Positions 16,596 to 25,696 of a stretch of DNA of 64,000 nucleotides are shown here, piece by piece. The notes below the pieces were generated by a model. The model did no database searches and was not told the DNA's origin. It saw nothing but the letters and a program-made list of their open reading frames with translations. The DNA comes from Paenalcaligenes suwonensis (lineage in GTDB: Bacteria > Pseudomonadota > Gammaproteobacteria > Burkholderiales > Burkholderiaceae_B). The position numbers and the translations under genes were made by a program. The stretch is taken from NCBI RefSeq assembly GCF_011290505.1, contig NZ_JAANPV010000006.1:124001-188000 (forward strand), written 5' to 3'. Position 1 is the first letter of the stretch. The number at the start of each line of letters is the position of its first letter.

Positions 16596-19500
16596 TGATG
16601 AACTCCTTTACGAATACTTTCCAGACTGAGTGGCTCTTCCATCCAATCCACTTTATCCAGCTTGCGTAGCACCACAAATTCGTCACGATTACTACCCACC
16701 GTACCGTAGTAGTTAAAACCGTAGGCTTGCTGGGCATAACCACCAATCATGTGCGTTGGTTTCAGTACGGTACGTGTGACCGAGTTATGGATACCACCGC
16801 GTTTTCCGCTCAGTTGAGAGCCCGGTACGTTCACTATTTTTTCTTGGGCGTGATACATGAAACACACACCCGCAGGAATACGCTGACTGACAACCAGACG
16901 TGCTGTCACCACACCGTTCACGTTAAAGACTTCTACCCAGTCGTTATCCACCAAGCCTGCACGTTTAGCTTCACTTTCGGCAATCCACACGTGTGGGCCA
17001 CCACGGCTAAGCGTCAACATGCGCAAGTTATCCGAGTAAGTACTGTGAATACCCCATTTCTGGTGTGGAGTAACCCAGTTCAGAACCAAGTCGTTTTTGC
17101 CTTTACCGTGGATTTTCTGCATAGGCTCCACCGTTTTGGTGTCGACTGCCGGACGGTACACACAGAAGCCTTCACCAAAGTCCAACATCCAACGGTGATC
17201 TTGATACAACTGTTGTCTGCCCGTTAATGTGCGCCAAGGAATCAGCTCATGCACGTTGGTGTAACCGGCGTTGTAGCTCACTTCTTCGCTTTCTAAACCA
17301 GACCATGTAGGCGCTGAAATAATCTTGCGCGGCTGTGCCTGTATATCGCGGAAGCGAATTTTTTCGTGAGAACGCCCTTGAGCCAAATGCTTGTGCTCAC
17401 GACCCGTAATTCGCTCTAATGCTTCCCATGCTTTCACCGACACGTGGCCGTTGGTTTCTGGTGCTAAGGTTAGAATCATTTCCGCCGCATCAATGGCCGT
17501 ATCCAACTGAGGACGACCTTGGCTTACGCCTGGTTCTTGCACCTGCTGATTCAACACCCCTAGTTCGGAGATTTCGTGTTCAGTATTCCAGTTAATCCCT
17601 TTACCGCCATTACCCAACTTGTCTAGCAACGGCCCTATGGAGGTGAACTTGCGGTAGATATCTCGGTAATCACGTTCCACCACGGTCATGGAAGGCGCTG
17701 TTTTACCGGGGATCAAATCACACTCACCGTATTTCCAGTCTTTAGGATCAAAGGCCTGCCCCAACTCTCCGGGGGTGTCGTGCATCAATGGGGTCAACAC
17801 CAAGTCTTCTTGTTCGCCCAAGTAATCGCCACCAATTTCACTGAAACGTTTGGCAAGTAACTTATAGATTTCCCAGTCAGTTTTACTTTCCCACAAAGGC
17901 TGTACAGCTTCGCTAAGTGGGTGAATGAAGGGGTGCATGTCAGACGTGTTCAAATCGTCTTTTTCGTACCAAGTAGCCGTAGGCAACACAATATCGCCAT
18001 ACAGACAGGTAGTACTCATGCGGAAATCCAGCACGGTTAACAAGTCCAGTTTGCCTTCGTGCTCCTCGTCGCGATAGGCTACTTCTAACGGACGTATGCC
18101 GTCTTTTTCTTCACTAAATACGGCGTTTTGCGTACCCAGTAAATACTTCAACATGTACTCGTGCCCCTTACCGCTAGAACCCAGCAAGTTAGAGCGCCAG
18201 ATAAACATGTTACGAGGGAAGTTTTCAGGTAAATCTGGATCTTCGCAGCTCATGCGCAGGGTGCCTTTTTTCAGGCTTTGTGCTGCATAGGTAACAGGAT
18301 CTTCCCCTTTGGCGCGCGCTTGAGCCACTACATCCAATGGGTTAGTTTGCAACTGCGGTGCAGATGGCAACCATCCCATACGCTCAGACTTGGCATTCAT
18401 ATCAATCATGCTCATGCCTGAGTAGCGTGAGGTCTGTGCCGTAGGCGACAACACCTCATCTACTGCCAATTTTTCATGACGCCATTGGCCTGTGTGTGCG
18501 TAGAAGAAAGAGGTGCCATTCATTTGGCGCGGTGGACGAGACCAATCCAAGCCAAAGGCTAGTGGTGCCCAACCAAATTGTGGTCGCAGTTTTTCTTGAC
18601 CCACATAATGTGCCCAACCACCACCACTTTGGCCCACGCAACCACACATCACCAACATATTGATGATCGCGCGGTAGGTCATGTCCATGTGATACCAGTG
18701 GTTCAAACCCGCACCCACAATCACCATAGAACGCCCTTCCGTGTCGTGAGCGTTTTGTGCAAACTCTCGAGCAACTTGTATGACTTGCTGACGCGGCACT
18801 GTGGTGTGCTTTTCTTGCCATGCTGGGGTGTACGGCACATCGTCGTCGTAACTGCTGGCCACATTCGGGCCACCCAATCCACCATCCACACCGTAGTTAG
18901 CCATCTGCAAGTCATAGACCGTTGCCACCAACACGTACTGGCCATCTGCACCCAACAAGCGTTTTACAGGCACCCGGCGCTGCAATACGTCGTCGTGCTC
19001 ACCGCCAAAGTACGGGAAAGCAACCTCTACTACTTCGTCGTGCTCTTTAATCAGACTTAGCTGTGGCAGCACTTCACGACCTGAGCCTGCATCACGCATT
19101 TCTAGGTTCCAGCGCCCTACATGCCCGCCTTCGTGCTCGCCCTCGCCCCACCGCAAACCAATAGAACCGTTAGGCACTACCAGTTCGCCTGTGTTTTCAT
19201 CGATTAACAGGGTTTTCCATTCTGGGTTATTGACTTGACCCAGTGCGTTATCCAAATGAGAAGCACGCAAGAAGTGACCGGGGTGCAGCATACCGTCACG
19301 CGACTCCAACATGACCAACATAGGCATATCGGTGTACTGCTGAATGTAGCGGCGGAAATAAGCCGACTTATCTGGGCGATGGAATTCAGACAAAATCACG
19401 TGGCCCATTGCTAAGGCCAAGGCAGCGTCTGTACCTTGTCGTGGTGCTAGCCAAATATCGCCGAACTTCACCATTTCACCGTAGTCGCTGGAAACAGCAA

Positions 19501-20332
19501 CGGTTTTAGTGCCTTTATAGCGAACCTCGGTATAGAAGTGCGCATCAGGCGTACGGGTTTGAGGGACGTTAGAGCCCCACACAATTAAGTAGTTAGCGTT
19601 ATACCAGTCGGCCGATTCGGCCACGTCGGTTTGTTCACCCCACACCTGTGGACTGGCTGGCGGCAAATCACAGTACCAGTCGTAAAAGCTCAAACAGGTA
19701 CCGCCCAATAAGCTGAGGTAACGCGCACCAGCGGCGTAGCTCACCATGCTCATTGCGGGAATAGGCGAGAAACCAATCAGCCTGTCTGGACCAAACTTTT
19801 TAATGGTGTAGGCATTGGCGGCGGCAATGATTTCGGTAGCGGTATCCCAATCGGCACGCACAAAACCACCCAAGCCACGTACCGCTTTATAACGGCGTGC
19901 TTTTTCTGGGTCTTGGCTAATGGATTCCCACGCGGCGATAGGATCTAAGGTTTGGCGCGCCTCGCGCCACATTTCCATGAGGCTGCCACGCATTAACGGG
20001 TATTTCACCCGCTGAGCCGAATACACATACCAACTGTACGAGGCACCACGCGGACAGCCCCTAGGTTCGTGGTTAGGCAAGTCTGCTCGGGTACGTGGGT
20101 AATCGGTTTGTTGTGTTTCCCAGGTGATCAGGCCATTTTTGACATACACCTTCCACGAACAGGAACCGGTACAGTTCACACCGTGCGTGGAACGCACTAT
20201 TTTGTCATGCTGCCAACGAGCCCGGTACGTGTTTTCCCACTGCCGGTCTTCATTAACCACCTCGCCGTGCCCATCTGCATACGTAGACTTCACACGAGAA
20301 ACGAATTTCAGCCTATCGAGAAAATGACTCAT
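16592..20332 (-). CDS. narG: Respiratory nitrate reductase, alpha subunit (molybdoenzyme)
   Basis: 1246 residues, the normal NarG length. The N-terminus carries HGVNCTGSCSWKVYVKNG, the His/Cys ligands of the FS0 [4Fe-4S] cluster, with the later cysteine in GCPRGASYSWY. TPDAHFYTEVRYKGTKTVAV holds the Asp that ligates molybdenum in NarG. The C-terminal molybdopterin-binding domain includes HQKWGIHSTYSDNLRMLTLSRG. It reduces nitrate to nitrite in the cytoplasm, as part of membrane-bound NarGHI. It follows narK2 after a 174-bp gap with two hairpins. Confidence 0.97.
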   Translation of the reverse strand: MSHFLDRLKFVSRVKSTYADGHGEVVNEDRQWENTYRARWQHDKIVRSTHGVNCTGSCSWKVYVKNGLITWETQQTDYPRTRADLPNHEPRGCPRGASYSWYVYSAQRVKYPLMRGSLMEMWREARQTLDPIAAWESISQDPEKARRYKAVRGLGGFVRADWDTATEIIAAANAYTIKKFGPDRLIGFSPIPAMSMVSYAAGARYLSLLGGTCLSFYDWYCDLPPASPQVWGEQTDVAESADWYNANYLIVWGSNVPQTRTPDAHFYTEVRYKGTKTVAVSSDYGEMVKFGDIWLAPRQGTDAALALAMGHVILSEFHRPDKSAYFRRYIQQYTDMPMLVMLESRDGMLHPGHFLRASHLDNALGQVNNPEWKTLLIDENTGELVVPNGSIGLRWGEGEHEGGHVGRWNLEMRDAGSGREVLPQLSLIKEHDEVVEVAFPYFGGEHDDVLQRRVPVKRLLGADGQYVLVATVYDLQMANYGVDGGLGGPNVASSYDDDVPYTPAWQEKHTTVPRQQVIQVAREFAQNAHDTEGRSMVIVGAGLNHWYHMDMTYRAIINMLVMCGCVGQSGGGWAHYVGQEKLRPQFGWAPLAFGLDWSRPPRQMNGTSFFYAHTGQWRHEKLAVDEVLSPTAQTSRYSGMSMIDMNAKSERMGWLPSAPQLQTNPLDVVAQARAKGEDPVTYAAQSLKKGTLRMSCEDPDLPENFPRNMFIWRSNLLGSSGKGHEYMLKYLLGTQNAVFSEEKDGIRPLEVAYRDEEHEGKLDLLTVLDFRMSTTCLYGDIVLPTATWYEKDDLNTSDMHPFIHPLSEAVQPLWESKTDWEIYKLLAKRFSEIGGDYLGEQEDLVLTPLMHDTPGELGQAFDPKDWKYGECDLIPGKTAPSMTVVERDYRDIYRKFTSIGPLLDKLGNGGKGINWNTEHEISELGVLNQQVQEPGVSQGRPQLDTAIDAAEMILTLAPETNGHVSVKAWEALERITGREHKHLAQGRSHEKIRFRDIQAQPRKIISAPTWSGLESEEVSYNAGYTNVHELIPWRTLTGRQQLYQDHRWMLDFGEGFCVYRPAVDTKTVEPMQKIHGKGKNDLVLNWVTPHQKWGIHSTYSDNLRMLTLSRGGPHVWIAESEAKRAGLVDNDWVEVFNVNGVVTARLVVSQRIPAGVCFMYHAQEKIVNVPGSQLSGKRGGIHNSVTRTVLKPTHMIGGYAQQAYGFNYYGTVGSNRDEFVVLRKLDKVDWMEEPLSLESIRKGVHQ

Positions 20333-20416
20333 ACTGTTGTCCTCATTGCTCAGCCCACCCTGCTACTTTGGACTGACGTAAAAGAATTGTGATTACGTAT
20401 TACTGTAGAAAAATTC

Positions 20417-20497
20417 CGCATGGCGAACCATTCGCCACGCGTATAGTTTTCATGATCAAAAGGCGTAGTCCCTGATAAAAAGAACTACTCCTTTTGA
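20417..20497 (-). promoter_or_regulatory. Two tandem hairpins between narK2 and narG
   Basis: On the minus-strand RNA, 10 nt after the narK2 stop, a 14-bp stem with one mismatch (arms 20484-20497 and 20456-20469) forms around a 14-nt loop. A second stem of 11 bp with one G-U pair and a 3-nt loop lies at 20417-20441, built on TGGCGAA-CCA-TTCGCCA in plus-strand terms. Neither has a following U-run, so they look more like mRNA-stabilising or processing structures than terminators. They could set the narK:narG ratio. Confidence 0.6.
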
Positions 20498-20506
20498 ACT
20501 AGCGAC

Positions 20507-21892
20507 CTAACATGGCATAGGTGCATTGCGTCTGGCGTAGAACCACCACGTCAGCAGCACACAACTCAAATAAAAGCCTACAAAGCACCACAGCGCAGCA
20601 CTTACTCCACCGGTCATACTGATGGACGTGCCGAAACTACGTGGAATGAAAAAACCACCGTATGCCCCAATGGCACCGGTAAAACCCAACACCGCCGCGG
20701 ACTCTTTACCCGCATCAATCAAGGCACGGCTACGCGCTTCTTCGCCTTTACCTTCGGCATCACGCAAGCGCTCTGTCATGAAAATGATAGGAATCATGCG
20801 AAAGGTGGAACCGTTACCTACACCAGATAAGGCAAACAGCACGATAAACACGCTGAGAAACACATAGAAATTGCCAGTCTGTCCTTCAGCAGGAATCACA
20901 AACAGCAATGCCACCACCGACAGCGTCATCAAAACAAAGGTGTACAGCGTGACCTTGGCCCCACCCACTTTGTCGGAAACCCAACCACCGGCTGAACGCG
21001 TGAGCGACCCCACCAGTGGGCCTAGGAAGGCATACGCCACTGGATCGTTTTCGGGGAACAGCAGTTTGGCCAACATGGCAAAACCTGCCGAAAAACCAAT
21101 AAATGAACCAAAGGTTCCTACGTACAACCAGCACATTAACCAGTTGTGTTTACGCTTAAACACTACCGCCTGCTCTTTAAATGAGGCCTTAGCATCGGCA
21201 ATATCGTTCATGCCAAACCAAGCTGCCAACGACGATAGCGCAATAAAAGGTACCCAAATAAAACCCGCGTTTTGTAGCCATACAGGCTGAGCTACGGTGG
21301 CATCCACCACCATTTGTGGTGGCCCAGCCAACGCACCGAACATGCCCACGCTAATCACTATAGGCACGATGAATTGCGCTAACGACACACCCAAGTTACC
21401 TATACCGGCGTTTAAACCCGTTGCCATCCCTTTATGCGACTTAGGGAAAAAGAAACTGATGTTCGCCATGCTGGAGCTGAAGTTACCGCCACCAAAACCA
21501 CAGAGCAGCGCCAGTATCATCAAGGTGTTGTAAGAGGTGTCGGGGTTTTGTAAGGCAAAGCCCATCCCCAAAGCAGGAATCAGCAGCAACGCAGTTGAAA
21601 TGGCGGTCCATCGTCTACCACCAAAGATGGGCACCATAAACGAATAGAAAATACGCAAAGTAGCGCCAGATAACGCTGGCAACGACGTTAACCAAAACAG
21701 CTCATTGGCAGAAAAATCAAAGCCTGCCCTATTAAGGTTCACCGCCACAATGCTCCATAACATCCAAATACTGAAGGAGAACATTAAAGCGGGAATAGAA
21801 ATCCACAGGTTGCGACGCGCAATACGATGACCTGTGGTTTTCCAGAACTGCTCATCTTCTGGCGTCCAACGTTTTAAAACATAACTGCCCAT
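20507..21892 (-). CDS. narK2: Nitrate/nitrite transporter NarK2 (NarK/U type, MFS)
   Basis: 461 residues, about 12 membrane helices. The N-terminus MGSYVLKRWTPEDEQFWKTTGHRIARRNLWISIPALMFSF is characteristic of the longer NarK/NarU-type nitrate/nitrite antiporters. GFGGGNFSSSMANISFFFPKSHKG contains the conserved nitrate-signature Gly/Asn motif, and a second signature-like block (FALSGVGNGSTFRMIPIIF) lies in the C-half. It would export nitrite in exchange for nitrate. It is 43 bp downstream of narK1 on the same strand. Confidence 0.9.
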   Translation of the reverse strand: MGSYVLKRWTPEDEQFWKTTGHRIARRNLWISIPALMFSFSIWMLWSIVAVNLNRAGFDFSANELFWLTSLPALSGATLRIFYSFMVPIFGGRRWTAISTALLLIPALGMGFALQNPDTSYNTLMILALLCGFGGGNFSSSMANISFFFPKSHKGMATGLNAGIGNLGVSLAQFIVPIVISVGMFGALAGPPQMVVDATVAQPVWLQNAGFIWVPFIALSSLAAWFGMNDIADAKASFKEQAVVFKRKHNWLMCWLYVGTFGSFIGFSAGFAMLAKLLFPENDPVAYAFLGPLVGSLTRSAGGWVSDKVGGAKVTLYTFVLMTLSVVALLFVIPAEGQTGNFYVFLSVFIVLFALSGVGNGSTFRMIPIIFMTERLRDAEGKGEEARSRALIDAGKESAAVLGFTGAIGAYGGFFIPRSFGTSISMTGGVSAALWCFVGFYLSCVLLTWWFYARRNAPMPC

Positions 21893-21935
21893 GACTCGTT
21901 CCTTATGTGATGATTCAGTCTATGGCCTACTTAGC

Positions 21936-23186
21936 TCACGCTTTCTCGCCAGACATATTGGGTTTAGGTTCCCTAAAGCTGAAATGCATCCAGATTAGAG
22001 ACACGCAAACCGTGCCATACAGCAGCATGAAACTGCTGGAACGTACGCCGGTAAGGTCCAATAAAATGCCGAAAAGTATAGGTAAGATAAAACCGCCCAA
22101 ACCGCCTGCTAGCCCTACTAAGCCCGACACTGCACCGATGTTTTGGTCAAATTCATCAGAAATGAACTTAAATACCGAGGCTTTGCCAATAGCCATGGCA
22201 ATACCTACTACAAACATTAAAACGGTGAACGCTACAGGGCCCAGAGCGATGTGGAAGGTTTGTGGACCATTGACAGTACGTATAGTGAAGTCGGTATCGG
22301 GATAACTTAATAAGAAAAACGCTACCCAGCACACCCACATTACCCACCAAGTAGTGCGATATGCTCCAAACTTGTCAGAAACCCACCCGCCTACCGCGCG
22401 CAATACGCCCCCAGGTAAGGAAAAACAGGCCGCCAAAAACGCAGCCGTTTTCAGGCTAAAGCCGTATTCACCGATGTAGTACTGTGTCATCCACAGTGAT
22501 AAGGCCACGTAACCACCAAACACTACCGAGTAATACTGACAGTAGCGCCACACGCGTGGGTCTTTCAGCATGGCCAATTGCGCTGAGAAACTGGTAGTTT
22601 GACTGGACTGTTTATGACTAGGGTCTGTGGTAGTCAACAGCCAGAATATGCCTGCTGTTATTAATAAAGCAATGGAGTACACCTGTGGAATGATGGTCCA
22701 AGTACCACCCGCAGCCACCATCAACATAGGTGCTACAAATTTGGTAAGCGCGGCACCCGAGTTACCTGCGCCAAACACCCCCATGGCAAAACCTTGACGG
22801 TTCTTAGGAAACCAACGAGCCACATAGGGGGTGCCTACCGAAAACACACCACCCACCAAGCCTACAAATAACGCTAGTAGTAAAAACTGCCAGTATTGCG
22901 TGGCATAGGACAGCAGCCAGATAGGCACTACAGCCACAAGCATAGTCAGGAAGAAAACAATACGACCACCGTATCTGTCTGTCCAAATACCTAGTGGCAC
23001 CCTAACTAATGAGCCTGTAAGCACAGGCATAGCCGCTAATAAACCAAACTGCGTTTCAGACAATCCTAATTGTTCGCGTATAGGAATGCCTAACACGGCA
23101 AACATCATCCATACCGCAAAACAGATGGTGAATGAAAAGGTACTACCTACTAAAACCGAAACCGCTTTACTAGAGTGTGTGCTCAT
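21936..23186 (-). CDS. narK1: Nitrate transporter NarK1 (nitrate/proton symport type, MFS)
   Basis: The ATG at 23186 (MSTHSSKAVSVLVGSTFSF) is chosen because GGAGGG lies 7 nt upstream; it gives 416 residues. Twelve membrane helices. The short N-terminus and FGLLAAMPVLTGSLVRVPLGIWTDRYGGR resemble NarK1/NasA-type symporters, and AMGVFGAGNSGAAL and GLAGGLGGFILPILFG are the two nitrate-signature regions. Paired with narK2 it makes the usual two-transporter module: this one to start nitrate uptake with protons, the other to exchange nitrate for nitrite. Confidence 0.88.
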   Translation of the reverse strand: MSTHSSKAVSVLVGSTFSFTICFAVWMMFAVLGIPIREQLGLSETQFGLLAAMPVLTGSLVRVPLGIWTDRYGGRIVFFLTMLVAVVPIWLLSYATQYWQFLLLALFVGLVGGVFSVGTPYVARWFPKNRQGFAMGVFGAGNSGAALTKFVAPMLMVAAGGTWTIIPQVYSIALLITAGIFWLLTTTDPSHKQSSQTTSFSAQLAMLKDPRVWRYCQYYSVVFGGYVALSLWMTQYYIGEYGFSLKTAAFLAACFSLPGGVLRAVGGWVSDKFGAYRTTWWVMWVCWVAFFLLSYPDTDFTIRTVNGPQTFHIALGPVAFTVLMFVVGIAMAIGKASVFKFISDEFDQNIGAVSGLVGLAGGLGGFILPILFGILLDLTGVRSSSFMLLYGTVCVSLIWMHFSFREPKPNMSGEKA

Positions 23187-24095
23187 ACGATTGCCCTCCA
23201 AGAGCAACAATTCACATCATCTCAAGCGTAGCTAACGGTCTTGTAATGCACCATTCCTCTGGCGAGCAGGCAGAACAGCGCAGAAGAACTAGTTATTTAG
23301 AACTAGAGCCTCTACCTCTGCCTTCAAAGAAAACTACAACAACACGAGGAGTCGCCTACGGTGCACATCAACACCTAGCCTTACTCATGAAATCTACGTA
23401 CTTCTTTGCTGCATTTTTTTATGGTGAGCCTTGTTATGTCTGCGATTATGGCCGGTTCTAGTGTTTCTTTTAAAAAATTTACAAACCGTTGCCATCACTT
23501 AGAAGGCGAACAACAGTGACTTTCAGCCCTTAAAACCACTTTTCACCGACGTTAAGGACTATTTACACACCACTAAAGAAACTTCTTGGTTTCACAGCAA
23601 AGCGTAGGACTACACAACCACTCGTGGCCATAGCCCAGCCCTCCATTTTCCCGTTGCGCATAGCCTATATTTTTCTTGCATATAGAAAATTATTAATTTT
23701 TTCTTTAATTTCAATGGCTTGAAGAAAAATTACAGATATAAAACATACTTACCAAGAGCAGTGGTTGAACCTGATCAGTCAAATCCATGTTGCCAAAACA
23801 CATCATTCTGTAATTCAACACATCCTAAACAATTATTAACACTTGCTCTGTTACACATTCCCTCCTGTAGCGGTGGTTGAAAGTAATACAAAAGTTCCCC
23901 TGAAATTACCTTCCGATACAACCTTAAACCTTTAGAACATAAAAATCATCGCCCCCTCGTACACAATACTCACAAATCGAACGAAAGAAGAAAAGTGATC
24001 AACGCGTTATCTGTAAAAGTCTTAATACAGCCCAGTAAAAAATCACTAAAAAGAAAAACCACCTAAACAGATCAGAGCAACAGACAAGGATGACC
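23187..24095. other. Divergent regulatory region between nar and fimbrial operons
   Basis: About 900 bp without a convincing gene. The nar-proximal part has three NarL-type heptamers (TACYYMT) on the plus strand: TACCTCT at 23313-23319, TACTCAT at 23382-23388 and TACTTCT at 23399-23405. I found no good TTGAT-N4-ATCAA FNR site. A direct repeat of GAACTAG occurs near 23285-23305. The half nearest the fimbrial genes (about 23640-24080) is more AT-rich and has a GTGGTTGAA repeat (about 23760 and 23875). No long poly-C tract of the Bordetella fim type is present here. Confidence 0.5.
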
Positions 24096-24491
24096 ATGAA
24101 CACTTACTACTGGCAGCAACAAGAAAAACATAAATCTATATGTAAGCACATGAGCTCTAAAAGTATGATTTCCTATCAAGATTGGATTATGGATTCCCAT
24201 CACTTTCAAAGGGAGACATCCGAAACAATACAAGAAGGTTATTGCTTATGGGCAAAACCTGTTTTAGCTCTGATTAAAAGAAGCAAAACTTTTGAAAAAA
24301 TTGCTTCAAAACCAGCTCAATGGATGATTGAAGATCTTAAATTTAAAAAAGGTATGAAAAACAAACCTCATATAAGAGGATTTCTGTTTAGACATACAAT
24401 TTTTAACCCTATTTCCTGGTGTCTAGGAAATTTAAAATTGCTTGTAATTAGTCAAAAAAACAAGCAAGTCGTAGCAGCAAACAAACGTTGA
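24096..24491 (+). CDS. Hypothetical protein at the head of the fimbrial operon
   Basis: AAGGA ends 5 nt before the ATG at 24096 (MNTYYWQQQEKHK); an ATG six bases earlier has no room for a ribosome site. The product has about 131 basic residues with no signal peptide. The C-terminal part (FLFRHTIFNPISWCLGNL) could be a short hydrophobic helix. I do not recognise a family. It lies 33 bp before the major pilin gene, so it probably belongs to the same transcript, perhaps as a regulator or assembly accessory. Confidence 0.55.
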   Translation: MNTYYWQQQEKHKSICKHMSSKSMISYQDWIMDSHHFQRETSETIQEGYCLWAKPVLALIKRSKTFEKIASKPAQWMIEDLKFKKGMKNKPHIRGFLFRHTIFNPISWCLGNLKLLVISQKNKQVVAANKR

Positions 24492-24524
24492 AAAACGTTT
24501 TCTCTTATCTTATTAAGGAAACTC

Positions 24525-25079
24525 ATGATGAAAAAACATGCACTAACTATCGCTTTGGCTTCTGCTCTGATTCTGCCTTCCGCATTCGCTACTGCCGCAA
24601 CTGGCAACATCAAATTTGAAGGCGTGATTCACGAAGAAACATGCTCTTTGGCAGCATCTTCCACTGACATCACTGTGCCAATGGGCTCATGGTCAACCAA
24701 CTACTTCAGTGCAGTTGGCGATAAAACTCTGCCTACAGAGTTCCGTATCGAACTGATTGGTTGTGACACTGATACCGGCGCAATCACTGCAGCTAACTTC
24801 AAGTTTGCTGGCTCTAACGATACAGGCCCTGACTTCCTGCGCCTGAACAACAAAGGTGCAGCTGGTGCAGCTGGCGGTGTTGCTGTTGGCCTGAGCACAA
24901 CTTCTGACCTGAGCAACGCTGCTGGTCGTGTGAAATTCGACAACACTACAACTGTTGCTCTGGACATCCAAGATGGTGACAACAGCTTGATTCTGCACGC
25001 TTTCTATGAGCAGTTGGATGCTACTGTTACTCCAGGTGAAGCTAACGCTAACGCCACTTTCGTAGTTTCTTACAGCTAA
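24525..25079 (+). CDS. Major fimbrial subunit (chaperone-usher, FimA-like)
   Basis: 184 residues. The Sec signal peptide ends AFATAATGN. The mature N-terminus GNIKFEGVIHEETCSLAAS is the pilin donor strand and first Cys of the fimbrial domain, and the second Cys is in RIELIGCDTDT. The C-terminal beta-zipper ending NATFVVSYS, with the penultimate Tyr, is recognised by the chaperone. AAGGA lies just upstream. Synonymous codon use (CTG, GGC, ACT, GCT) is more biased than in the following genes, as expected for an abundant subunit. Confidence 0.92.
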   Translation: MMKKHALTIALASALILPSAFATAATGNIKFEGVIHEETCSLAASSTDITVPMGSWSTNYFSAVGDKTLPTEFRIELIGCDTDTGAITAANFKFAGSNDTGPDFLRLNNKGAAGAAGGVAVGLSTTSDLSNAAGRVKFDNTTTVALDIQDGDNSLILHAFYEQLDATVTPGEANANATFVVSYS

Positions 25080-25092
25080 TTTTTAGTACAGC

Positions 25093-25126
25093 GCTACTGC
25101 ACTAGGCTGAATGGCAGTGCAGTAGC
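25093..25126 (+). promoter_or_regulatory. Stem-loop after the major pilin gene
   Basis: Perfect 11-bp stem GCTACTGCACT/AGTGCAGTAGC with a 12-nt loop, 13 bases after the pilin stop. No T-run follows. As in other pilus operons, such a hairpin can stabilise the pilin message or reduce read-through into the minor genes. Confidence 0.65.
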
Positions 25127-25140
25127 CTGCGGATGCCAAT

Positions 25141-25677
25141 ATGACAAACAAATTATCAACATATGCTGCTGTACTTACTGCCTTCATGTTGAGCACATCA
25201 GCATATGCTGATACTACAGTAATCAATATTTATGGAAGTGTACGCGCCCCTACCTGCAGTGCAGTGACTGCTAATAATGGCCATCCTGTAGATTTTGGTG
25301 AAGTGGATGCAAGATTATTAAGAATGTACGGTTATAGCACACCTCTTCAATTCGATATCATTTTGGAAAACTGCAATACAGAAACTTACAGTAATGCCGT
25401 TTTTAAATTCTCAGCAAATACAGTTCCAAATTCTAATGATTATCACATTCAACTAACACAAAGTGTAGATCATGCTAAAGGTGTTGGTATAGCCTTAAAA
25501 GATAACCAAGGTAGAGACATAGCATTTAACAATCAGACATCATTTTTATACCCACTAACTGATGGTGATAACAATTTAACATTTGATGCTTTCCTCGTTT
25601 CCACAGGAAACAATTGGGATACTTTAGTACCAGGTTTAATCGCAGCACAAGCTACGTTCACAGTCAGCTACTCGTAA
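25141..25677 (+). CDS. Minor fimbrial subunit
   Basis: 178 residues. Signal peptide ending SAYADT, then INIYGSVRAPTCSAVTANNG with the first Cys and ENCNTETYSN with the second, and a C-terminal ATFTVSYS chaperone-binding strand. It shares the frame DGDNNLTFDAFL with the major pilin (DGDNSLILHAFY), so the two probably arose by duplication. It is more AT-rich than the pilin gene and has a weak ribosome site (GCGGA), consistent with a low-copy subunit such as an initiator, terminator or adaptor. Confidence 0.88.
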   Translation: MTNKLSTYAAVLTAFMLSTSAYADTTVINIYGSVRAPTCSAVTANNGHPVDFGEVDARLLRMYGYSTPLQFDIILENCNTETYSNAVFKFSANTVPNSNDYHIQLTQSVDHAKGVGIALKDNQGRDIAFNNQTSFLYPLTDGDNNLTFDAFLVSTGNNWDTLVPGLIAAQATFTVSYS

Positions 25678-25696
25678 GAGTTAGATAGGAAATAAA

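Noticed and set aside
18578-19060. 160-codon plus-strand ORF within narG
   Set aside because: Antisense to a strongly conserved gene; His/Thr-rich shadow translation.
23177-23461. 94-codon plus-strand ORF upstream of the nar operon
   Set aside because: Starts inside narK1, lacks a ribosome site and shows no domain-like pattern.
23187-24095. FNR box upstream of narK1
   Set aside because: No TTGAT-N4-ATCAA match close to consensus found; best candidate TTGAGATGATGTGAA has a poor right half.
24693-24998. Minus-strand ORFs over the major pilin gene
   Set aside because: Shadows of a codon-biased gene.
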